A stretch of DNA of 28,668 bases. Origin: Candidatus Gastranaerophilales bacterium. Its GTDB lineage: Bacteria; Cyanobacteriota; Vampirovibrionia; Gastranaerophilales; Gastranaerophilaceae. The DNA is taken from the NCBI GenBank assembly GCA_900552525.1, contig UNSK01000027.1, positions 1-28,668 of the forward strand. The letters are read 5' to 3'. The position numbers were made by a program, and so were the translations under genes. Below are positions 15,309 to 22,600 of this stretch, piece by piece. The notes beneath the pieces were generated by a model. It made no database searches and was not told the origin of the DNA. It saw only the letters and a program-made list of their open reading frames with translations. How positions within the stretch are numbered: position 1 is the stretch's first letter; every line of letters begins with the position of its first letter.

Positions 15309-16640
15309 TTATTCTAATACCAACTCGCCATTTCTGCGGATAATTTTACATTCAAGGCCTTCCTTGACATAATATTTCCGGATAAGGTAAATAAGATTAC
15401 TTGAGGATGTAAAAATTACATACGGAACACCCTCTGAGTAGAACTCAAACCCGATACGGTCTTTTTGCCTTCCATTCTTATCTGCAAATTTTGAAGGTTC
15501 TATCCGGTATGCAGTTATTTTTATTGGTTTATCAAGCCAATTTTCTATTTTTACGCTTTTGCCTTCAAGTTTTCTGATATTTTTGTCGTTTTCATCCGCA
15601 ATTTCTGAGAATTTTGCCATAACTTCGCTCCTGTATTCGTATAACTTTGTACTTTCTATAAAATTGTAGGCATTCGCCCACTCTGCCCAACCTATATATG
15701 AATCAACAATAGAGCGGAACTCGTCGGGCGGTATAATTCCGGCTTTGTATTTTTCATAAATTATTGGCAGGCATTTTTTAATTCGTTTTGCTGTGCTTTT
15801 TCTAAGCAGTATATAACCTCTAAAGTGCCTGTACCCTAAGAAATCGACACCTCTGTTAACTTTGAATAAATCGCATTTGCTAAGGTTCAGCCGCAAATTA
15901 TCTTTTAAAAAATCTATTATCTGAAACTTTGCTCTGTTAAGTTCTGACTTGTCATTACTGAATAAAAGAAAATCATCACAATACCGTAAATAATCCTTAA
16001 TCCTTAATTGTTCCTTAACAAACCTGTCGTGAGAGGTCATATAAAAATTGCCAAACCATTGAGATGTCAAATTTCCTATCGGTATATTTGTTTCTCCTGG
16101 GAAGGAATATATGATATCTTTTATTAACCATAACAACCCTTCATCTTTAAATTTCCGCTCAAACATTGAATATAAAATATCGTGATTGATTGAGGGGTAA
16201 AATTTTCGGATATCCATTTTTAAGCAATAATCATTATCGCGGATAAATTCCATGGTTCTTAATGAAGCCTGATGTATTCCCCTGTCTTTGATACAAGCGT
16301 ATGTATCCTTTATAAACATATTTGTAAGTATCGGCTCTAATTTATTTATCAGAGCATGCTGCGCAACCCTGTGCTGAAAATCCAATATATAAATATCTCT
16401 TTCTTTTGGTTCATAAATCTTTTTTGTACGGTATTTTCCTGTATGATATGTCCTGTCATTGAAACCTTTTATTAAATTATTGTTATTATTTGCTTCGTCT
16501 TGCAAATACTCTTGCACTTCCGTATATTTAGTTTTTCCAAGGCTTGCCTTATGTGAAGCAAGTCCGACATTTTCGACTGTGCTTATATCAGATAGTTTTA
16601 GATTATACTTTTTTACCAAAAGAAAAGCCCTCACTTTCAA
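15309..16640 (-). CDS. DGR reverse transcriptase with C-terminal extension
   Basis: This reverse transcriptase copies the template-repeat RNA with adenine-directed errors, making cDNA that replaces the variable repeat. Numbering is for the 443-aa reading. Motifs in order are LKMDIRKFYPSI (140-151, catalytic Asp143), IGNLTSQW (188-195, the DGR form of the QGxxxSP motif), YCDD (220-223, catalytic pair) and VDFLGYR (265-271). Thumb helices follow to about 340. Residues about 370-443 form an extra beta-rich domain (KITAYRIEPSKF, IGFEFYSEGVPYVIF) that core DGR enzymes lack. The reading starts at TTG 16640 with no good ribosome site. TTG 16619, 8 nt after GAGGG, is an attractive alternative and gives 436 aa. 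The start region overlaps a terminator-like hairpin, hinting at limited expression. Confidence 0.95.
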   Translation of the reverse strand: MKVRAFLLVKKYNLKLSDISTVENVGLASHKASLGKTKYTEVQEYLQDEANNNNNLIKGFNDRTYHTGKYRTKKIYEPKERDIYILDFQHRVAQHALINKLEPILTNMFIKDTYACIKDRGIHQASLRTMEFIRDNDYCLKMDIRKFYPSINHDILYSMFERKFKDEGLLWLIKDIIYSFPGETNIPIGNLTSQWFGNFYMTSHDRFVKEQLRIKDYLRYCDDFLLFSNDKSELNRAKFQIIDFLKDNLRLNLSKCDLFKVNRGVDFLGYRHFRGYILLRKSTAKRIKKCLPIIYEKYKAGIIPPDEFRSIVDSYIGWAEWANAYNFIESTKLYEYRSEVMAKFSEIADENDKNIRKLEGKSVKIENWLDKPIKITAYRIEPSKFADKNGRQKDRIGFEFYSEGVPYVIFTSSSNLIYLIRKYYVKEGLECKIIRRNGELVLE

Positions 16641-16660
16641 AATTTACTAATAAGGGCTTT
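16624..16660 (-). terminator. Terminator-like hairpin between template repeat and reverse transcriptase
   Basis: On the minus strand AAAGCCCT (16653-16660) pairs with AGGGCTTT (16624-16631) over a 21-nt loop, followed by TCTTTTGG. It would end the template RNA about 110 nt after the repeat, and it contains the GAGGG that could serve as ribosome site for the reverse transcriptase. Confidence 0.55.
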
Positions 16661-16726
16661 CTCGCTTTTAGCTTTGTATTTTGCCCCACCCCGAAGGGAT
16701 ATCGACAAGGTCACGGATTCAGCCAG

Positions 16727-16743
16727 TACCCGAAAGACGGGTA
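16727..16743 (-). other. Hairpin just downstream of the template repeat
   Basis: TACCCG (16727-16732) and CGGGTA (16738-16743) form a 6-bp stem with a 5-nt loop, 5 bp beyond the 3' end of the template repeat in the direction of transcription. It may be part of the structured RNA used to prime or bind the reverse transcriptase; no equivalent exists after the variable repeat. Confidence 0.5.
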
Positions 16744-16748
16744 TCGTA

Positions 16749-16859
16749 TCACGGCACGCCCCCCGTGATTCGCATTCGCAATCGAGAGGGCGTTATTCGC
16801 ATTGAGCGCACGCGAACCGCACGACGAAGAATTATCCCAGTTGCCGCCGGCGGAAACGA
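16749..16859 (-). repeat. DGR template repeat (TR)
   Basis: This 111-bp segment lies in the 334-bp gap between the variable-protein gene and the reverse transcriptase. It aligns without gaps to 16995-17105 (offset 246) with 12 mismatches. On the coding strand 11 of the 12 are template A (TR positions 16766, 16770, 16776, 16793, 16794, 16797, 16803, 16833, 16835, 16841, 16842); the other is G to T at 16825. The repeat contains 18 template adenines; only one of the 93 other bases differs. Read in the frame of the variable repeat, it has seven AAY codons plus one GAT and one CAC, and every varied residue falls on these. Confidence 0.97.
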
Positions 16860-16968
16860 ACAACCCGTAACCTAATATATTTTATACAAATATATTTCTA
16901 ATAAGTGATATACTACCTTGTATATCTTTCTGAAAACCCAACACCCAACCAAATTACTTTTTTAAAGT

Positions 16969-16980
16969 GTGTAATTACAC
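16969..16980. promoter_or_regulatory. Palindrome downstream of the variable repeat, candidate retargeting structure
   Basis: GTGTAATTACAC is a perfect 12-bp palindrome spanning the stop codon of the variable gene, 14 bp beyond the end of the variable repeat. In the Bordetella phage DGR a hairpin/cruciform just after the variable repeat marks it as recipient. A similar role here is inference; the stem is shorter. Confidence 0.4.
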
Positions 16981-18183
16981 TCTTAACGGCTGGCTCACGG
17001 CACGCCCCCCGCGATCCGCATGCGCAATCGAGAGGGCGCCATCCGCATAGAGCGCACGCGAACCGCACGAAGAAGAATAAGCCCAGCCGCCGCCGGCGGA
17101 AACGATTCTCGCCGTACCGTATGTCTGGCCTTTTGCACCCGAACCGTCGGTAGTCGCAAATCCGCTTCCACCATCACCTGAAACCCCTCGTACAAATTGC
17201 CACTGCAACCCGTTTGTTTCCCATACACCTTTCGGAGTTACCATTGCTTTACCGGCTGTATCTAAATGACCGCCTGTAGTATCAGGGCTAGGCTGTGCAG
17301 AGCCATAAATAGCTGTTTTTTGATTAGCACCGTCAGCCAGTATTTGAAACTCATCTACAGTCGGGAATCTTTTCTTTGCTTTTCCAAGTCTTTCGGCAAG
17401 AGCCTGATATGTTATGTTGCATGTTCTTGTTGCACCGAAACTTGATGTTAAATCCCCGTCGCTTCCGCCGGTATTATAACAGTCAACCCATAAATCAAGC
17501 CTGTCATCATAACTCATACCTTCAGGAGTAGCGATTGGTCTGTGAGATAAACACCAAACAGTTTCGGGCACGATATCTCCTGCATTATACCCGATAAGAG
17601 CATGGTCTGTTTGCGGTGCATTTGCTGACGTAATCGCCAAGCAGTTTGTATGGAAGCCGCCTATCTTTCGAGAATTACTTGCTGTGTATCCGTCAGGATA
17701 TGTGCTGTTTAATGAAGCTTTAAGCTCAACCGTTTTAACAATTTCGCTTGTTTCATCATTTGCAATATCTTTTTTGACCACATACAAATAGTAATCCTGT
17801 CCGGCGGTAAGAGAGCCGGCTCCAGTATCCATAATATTATAAATATTATAATCCGTATCTTCTTTAACTTCCAAATATCGGACATCATCTTCCGCAACAT
17901 CAAGTCTGATTACAGTACCGGCTTTCAGAGTAATACTGTTTTTATCTCCTGATGTAATAAAAAGACTGTCCGTTTTGGTAAAGTTCAAATCCGGCATAAC
18001 CTGTTCGGATATTGTTTCAATATTTGAGTTGATATTTGAAATTTCAGAATTGATATTCGTATTTTCTGTTATATTAGCATTGACAGCCTGCCGCAATGTT
18101 TCAAAGTTCTGATTGATTTCTGCCGGATTTGCAAGAGTTCCTTCGTTAAATTGAATAAGCGCTGATATTATACTTCCACCCAT
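16975..18183 (-). CDS. DGR variable protein, tail-fibre-like with C-type-lectin-type C-terminus
   Basis: This 402-aa protein is probably the phage receptor-binding protein. The N-terminus has the tail-fibre pattern LANPAEINQNFETLRQAVNAN (18-38), followed by a coiled coil (to about 62), a beta-rich stalk (about 65-200) and a C-terminal domain (about 205-402). That domain resembles the C-type-lectin/formylglycine-enzyme-like folds of DGR targets, with RFPTVDEFQIL, GLQWQFVRG and SSSCGSRAL. Residues 361-397 are encoded by the variable repeat; positions 366, 368, 369, 379, 381, 382, 388, 390 and 391 differ from the template. The start ATG 18183 overlaps the upstream stop (TAATG), with GAGGGGG before it. 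Diversification would change host-receptor specificity. Confidence 0.93.
   Translation of the reverse strand: MGGSIISALIQFNEGTLANPAEINQNFETLRQAVNANITENTNINSEISNINSNIETISEQVMPDLNFTKTDSLFITSGDKNSITLKAGTVIRLDVAEDDVRYLEVKEDTDYNIYNIMDTGAGSLTAGQDYYLYVVKKDIANDETSEIVKTVELKASLNSTYPDGYTASNSRKIGGFHTNCLAITSANAPQTDHALIGYNAGDIVPETVWCLSHRPIATPEGMSYDDRLDLWVDCYNTGGSDGDLTSSFGATRTCNITYQALAERLGKAKKRFPTVDEFQILADGANQKTAIYGSAQPSPDTTGGHLDTAGKAMVTPKGVWETNGLQWQFVRGVSGDGGSGFATTDGSGAKGQTYGTARIVSAGGGWAYSSSCGSRALYADGALSIAHADRGGRAVSQPLRV
16995..17105 (-). repeat. DGR variable repeat (VR)
   Basis: These 111 bp at the 3' end of the variable-protein gene are the recipient copy of the template at 16749-16859. The last 17 bp in the coding direction (17011-16995) are identical in both copies, G+C-rich and almost free of adenine, as expected for the initiation-of-mutagenic-homology site. 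Substitutions start right after it and extend to 17088. Homology ends at 17105. Confidence 0.97.
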
Positions 18184-18515
18184 TATGCCCCCTCTTTCTC
18201 TGTCAATCCTTCAATACGCTTTTTGAGGAAATCATAAACAAGTTGGGTAATATCGGGTAAAAACTCGATAAATTTATTTAATACCCAATTTACGAAAATG
18301 TTTTCTTTTGCAAATTCCCCATATTTTTCGAGGATATATGTTGTTAAAAGTTTATCGACCTTGTTTTTCTTTTCCGCTCCGGACAAATCTTTATAATCCT
18401 TGTATGCAACAATAAGTCTGTTTGCCCTTTGGATAATGTCTTTTACGCTTTCATTATTGAAAACTTTTTCAAATTTACTTTTGAATGTAAAAATACTTTT
18501 AATAAAATTTGCCAT
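18183..18515 (-). CDS. Small helical phage protein, 110 aa
   Basis: The family is not recognised. The start ATG 18515 has AGGAG 8 nt upstream, and the stop overlaps the variable-protein start by one base (TAATG), so the two are translationally coupled. The protein is Lys-rich and helical throughout; a late hydrophobic stretch (IFVNWVLNKFIEFLPDITQLVYDFL) could be amphipathic or a weak membrane segment. Candidate roles are a holin-like lysis protein, a fibre chaperone or a DGR accessory factor. It does not show the basic, Trp-containing pattern I associate with Avd. Function is unknown. Confidence 0.75.
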   Translation of the reverse strand: MANFIKSIFTFKSKFEKVFNNESVKDIIQRANRLIVAYKDYKDLSGAEKKNKVDKLLTTYILEKYGEFAKENIFVNWVLNKFIEFLPDITQLVYDFLKKRIEGLTEKEGA

Positions 18516-18518
18516 AAT

Positions 18519-18866
18519 CTATTCTCCTTCCGTTAATTCTGCTAACTCTGCGCGGAGTGTAACTGCTTCATTTTCATATTGATTGATGTATTCAGTATCA
18601 CCGCTTCTGATTGCCCTGATAGATTTCAAATCAAGGTTATCAAGTTCCGTTTTTATCTCTGCGATTCTTTTTTCTTTCGCTTCAATTGCAGCTCTGTCCT
18701 TTTTTACAAGCTGGTTATTGAGATAAAAATAAATGTTTTCCGTATCTGTAGAAATACTGTCGTTTTCCGCGGCGGTTAATAACAAATACGGTTCAGGAAC
18801 GGTCATGCTGTCCGGATATGCAGCACCAAGCCGACCTGTTGTTGAATCATAACGCCTTTTAATCAT
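18519..18866 (-). CDS. Phage tail-associated protein, 115 aa
   Basis: The N-terminal part (YDSTTGRLGAAYPDSMTVPEP, with LLLT after it) looks like a small globular tip or attachment segment. It is followed by a coiled coil with ELDNLDLKSIRAIRSGD and a repeating AEL end, a pattern I associate with small proteins beside phage tail fibres. GGAGG lies about 10 nt before ATG 18866, which overlaps the upstream gene by 8 nt. A structural or assembly role at the tail tip is likely from context; the precise function is unknown. Confidence 0.75.
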   Translation of the reverse strand: MIKRRYDSTTGRLGAAYPDSMTVPEPYLLLTAAENDSISTDTENIYFYLNNQLVKKDRAAIEAKEKRIAEIKTELDNLDLKSIRAIRSGDTEYINQYENEAVTLRAELAELTEGE

Positions 18867-19146
18867 TCGCCAGTCCCTCCACTTCTGCTACAGTAAACCC
18901 TAATCGGAATAATCTTGCGTTACTATCCTCTTTGAGTTCCTGCTGTATTTTTACATCATCAGACTCAATTACTCTGTGCGTTTCGTCGGTAATACCTTCC
19001 TGACTTTCATCAAGTATTGCGGTATCAAACCACATAAAACGATTGTTAAGAAGCTGCTTTAATGCGGCCTTTGTTTCTGCCGGATAGTCCTGCAAACAGT
19101 TTAGATAATCCTGTTTTGAATTTAAGTGTTTCGGAAATCCTCTCAT
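18859..19146 (-). CDS. Small conserved-type phage protein, 95 aa
   Basis: It begins MRGFPKHLNSKQDYLNCLQ and has a central RFMWFDTAILDE. This style of opening is, from memory, shared by small proteins near phage tail fibres, but no function is known to me. It is soluble and acidic. AAGGAG lies 6 nt before ATG 19146. The 8-nt overlap with the next gene indicates co-translation. Confidence 0.75.
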   Translation of the reverse strand: MRGFPKHLNSKQDYLNCLQDYPAETKAALKQLLNNRFMWFDTAILDESQEGITDETHRVIESDDVKIQQELKEDSNARLFRLGFTVAEVEGLAND

Positions 19147-19161
19147 CTCTTCTCCTTTCTT

Positions 19162-19401
19162 TTATTTCCTGCTGCTTGTCATAATGTCGTATATCTTATC
19201 TATTTTTTTCTGCATATCGCTTATTTGACCTTTTAAATCGTTGTATTGTTCTTTTGTAGTATAAGTTTCTGCGACATCTTTCAAAATTTCCCGATGCTTT
19301 ATCTCCAGTTTTTCGGGAGTTACAAATAAATGCCACTGGAACAAAATAGAAATTACTACCACCGCCCCGGGTGCAAATTTAATTAAGGTATCTTTATCCA
19401 T
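19162..19401 (-). CDS. Small membrane protein with coiled coil, possible holin or spanin
   Basis: This 79-aa protein has one hydrophobic helix (residues about 8-27, FAPGAVVVISILFQWHLF) followed by a charged coiled coil (TTKEQYNDLKGQISDMQKKI). ATG 19401 abuts the stop of the upstream gene. A single N-terminal membrane segment with a long coiled tail is the layout of Rz-type spanins and of some accessory lysis proteins. With an endolysin in the same operon, a lysis role is reasonable, but the gene could also anchor another phage factor. Confidence 0.7.
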   Translation of the reverse strand: MDKDTLIKFAPGAVVVISILFQWHLFVTPEKLEIKHREILKDVAETYTTKEQYNDLKGQISDMQKKIDKIYDIMTSSRK

Positions 19402-19647
19402 TTAATTAGCTCCTTTTGCTCTTTTTATGTATATATTCGCCCTGATTCTGTCAGTCTTTTTCATCACCGGTTTATATTTCTCAATAAGCTGCGCCATATC
19501 AATAACCAAATCTTCTAACCGGCCGTTTTGCTTTTCGGAATGTTTTTTATCCTTCAATACCTCAGTTTCACACTGATGTTCTCTGTTCGTTTCAGCAAAA
19601 GAAAAACAGCTTGCTAGCATATCAAAAAGTGCTTTAATAGTTCCCAT
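19402..19647 (-). CDS. Small phage protein of unknown function, 81 aa
   Basis: The start ATG 19647 is favoured because GGGAG lies 6 nt upstream; an alternative TTG at 19653 has no such site. The gene overlaps the end of the giant gene by 14 nt. The protein has two cysteines in the N-terminal third (SCFSFAE, HQCETE), a helical middle (RLEDLVIDMAQLIEKYKP) and a basic C-terminus (RIRANIYIKRAKG). No family is recognised. Confidence 0.65.
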   Translation of the reverse strand: MGTIKALFDMLASCFSFAETNREHQCETEVLKDKKHSEKQNGRLEDLVIDMAQLIEKYKPVMKKTDRIRANIYIKRAKGAN

Positions 19648-22600
19648 TTCCAACTCCCATACTTTTGTAATACTCTGATAATGCCTTTGTGTAGATTTTT
19701 GTCATATCAATTGGAGATACATTTTTCTTTTTCATATTTTCCGTAATTTTTTTAATTTTTGCCGTATCGCCGCTTTCAAGAGCCTGTTTGTAACTATCTT
19801 TAAATTGTTTCAAATACTGTCCTTTTGCTCTATTTTCGACTGTTTTTATATCTTTTTGACTAAATCCGTTGCGCTTCATACTTTTTTCAATATCAGTTAT
19901 GGTTTGAGCATTGTTACCGCGTTCATAAGCTTTTTTAAACTCTTCTCCGGCTTTGTATTTACTCATTCCTTTGCTTGTAGTTGCAACTAAATCAAAAGGA
20001 CTGTAATCCTGCTTTTTATTTATAGCAGAGCTTACAGAGAACGGAAGGAATGTTTCTCCAAGCTGTTTTGTTGCAACTCCTACTCGTTTCCACCCTTTAG
20101 CTTCCGCTATTTCTTTGTTTTCAAAACCACCCATAGAACGACCGGTAAATATTGTTGCTCCATACTGAAACATTGGTGAAAATTTATTCCCGATTTTTTT
20201 GATAGGATCTTCTGCCATTTCAGGAACTTCTCTAAACTGTTTACCAAATCTTACATGTCGTTCCGTTCCGTCGCTATTCCGACCTGCAAACACTGTCGGC
20301 ATAAGACGGTTGAACGCGGATTCTGTCGCAAGAGCATTACCCCATATTGAGTAATCCCATGCCGTCATTTTCTTAGGATATAATTCAGGATGTTTATCCC
20401 TGTCCCAAGCCCTAAAAATAGCGTTAAGGATATTCATATATAAAAGATTTTGTATAGCAGCCCTTAACCAAAATCTACGCGCTATTCTTCCCCTTGTTCC
20501 GGAAGCTTCAATATTGTCGGTAATGGAGTTTATTCCGAAAAACTGCGTTGTATCTTTCACTCTCTGCCAAAAATCACTGCGTTCGGCCAATTCGTTCATT
20601 TTTTTATGAAGTTTTTTACTGCTGAACATAGCAAAAAATTGACGGGTGGAAGATATCAGCCAGTCCGGCGACATTAAAAATCTTGACAGCGTTTTTTTTG
20701 CAGAAGGTGCTATGCCGAGATTTTCCCATACCAAACCGCCGAAACTGTCATTAACCCACTGAGCAATTTCTCTGCGCTTATCATCTGTTAGAGTGCCGTT
20801 TTCTGCTTCATTTTGTACTAATAACTCATAAGTCGTTAGTTTATAATTATTATGGATTACATCCCATAAAACCTTATTATTTAATTCAGTAGCTTTCCCA
20901 ACAGTTTTAACAGGTAAAGAAAAAGGTTTACCGACTGCCGGAATATTTTCCTCTATCCATTTTCCAGTATTATTAATAAGATTTTCCGCAACTCCGCGCT
21001 GAACATCAAGAGTTGCTCCTATCTGCAAACCGTATTTTATTGCTTGTCTTGCGGCTTCATCTTTTTTATAAATATCGTAATCGTTGTTTTTTACAGAATC
21101 ATATATTTTTTTGAAATTAAGCGTTTGTTTTAACCCAGATATTCCAACATTGCCCAGATACGATTCAGATAAAGCCCAACCGTGAAATCCGCTCAAAGAG
21201 AAGTTAAACATCTTTGCAATCGCATTTATGTTATCAAGCTTTTGACCTGGCTTAAAACCAAGAATATCTAAATATTCTTTTTTGTTTTCAAAAACTGTTT
21301 TTAATGTTGAAGCAATATCGGGGTGGACTTTTACCGGAATTTTATCAAATTCAATAACTTTTTCTTCCAATACGTGCTTCGCTTCCGCCCAGTCAAAATT
21401 TTCAGGAAGTAGTGATTTTAATTTATCATTGGCTGTCATTCTCGCGACAACTTCTGATGTTGCTGCCGGAGCGTACTTTATAGCGTTTTCATAGTCGTTA
21501 AACATCACTCCGAATAATTCTGCTATAAGTTCGCTGTCGCGTTCTGCATAAGTTTTCTCTCCCTGCTTTGCGAACGCTTCAATACGTTCCCTGTTAAGTT
21601 CTATCAACTCATCTCTATGCCTTGTGACAAAATTATCTTTTTGCAGCCCGAGAGTTTCGTCCATAGCATGACCCACTTCGTGAGCAAGCGTTTTTGTTGA
21701 GAACCAGCGCTGCAATCTTATTTCCGGCGGTTGGTTTTTAACATACTTGCCTAAAGAGTTTGGCATACCATTCCCTTTATATTTTGATAATCTGCGCCCG
21801 ACAGCAATTCCTATTTCTGCCAGTTTATTCTGCAAATCAGGTGCGATTTTTTCCCCGTATTTTGTTGTGACAGGGCGGACAACAACTTTGTTTAAGGCGC
21901 TGTTATTTATTTCTACCCAATCACTGGGTGCTTGACTTGCAGGAAGTACAAGATTTGCCCCGTTCTCGGCTTTCATACTCTTAACACTATCAGCTAAGGT
22001 CTTATCAACAGTCGCTTTTATAAGGTTGTCTGATTGAATTTTAAATAATTCGGCATAATCTAATGTCTGCGGAGTAAATTTAATAATTTCCCCGTTTTCT
22101 GCCTGTATACCGTTTATACCTTTGTACCAAGTATCAATAGTTCTTTCTTTTGCAAATCTCGATTTTGTAGCAAAATGAGATGTCAACAAGCTTTTTTGTT
22201 TTTTGTTAGCGATATCCCAGATATGCGGTACATAGTTTTCTATGCCGCCTTCATTCACCTCAAAATCACCGCTTGCCTGAACAGCTTTGTATTCTGTGTA
22301 GAAATGTTCAAATTTTGCAGCTAAATCATCTGCTAATTTTGTAATTCTTTCTGCAAGACCTTTTTCGGAGTGTACTCTCTCCCAAACTTTGACTAATTCC
22401 GGTCTATTCAGGCTCTCCGGCAGCTCTGTCCGCTCTCTCAGAAACGGCATTATTTCTCTTAAATTTTTATCATTTACTCCTATTTGTTTTGCAATACTTC
22501 TTGTATGATTAATAAAACTATTTAGACTTTTGTCTGCATCATATCGTCTTGCATTGATTTCAGCATGCCAGCGCGCAATACCTTTTTTGAGTATAGTGTT

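Noticed and set aside
15309..16640. Group II intron or retron reverse transcriptase
   Set aside because: No intron RNA domains, maturase/HNH domain or msr-msd structure is seen, and the SQ motif with the TR/VR pair fixes it as a DGR.
16681..17153. CRISPR array or small plus-strand coding genes
   Set aside because: There are only two repeat copies, 246 bp apart, and their mismatch pattern is that of a DGR; the plus-strand frames are antisense of TR and VR.
18183..18515. Avd accessory protein
   Set aside because: Size and helical content fit loosely, but the sequence lacks the basic, Trp-containing character I expect; left as unknown.
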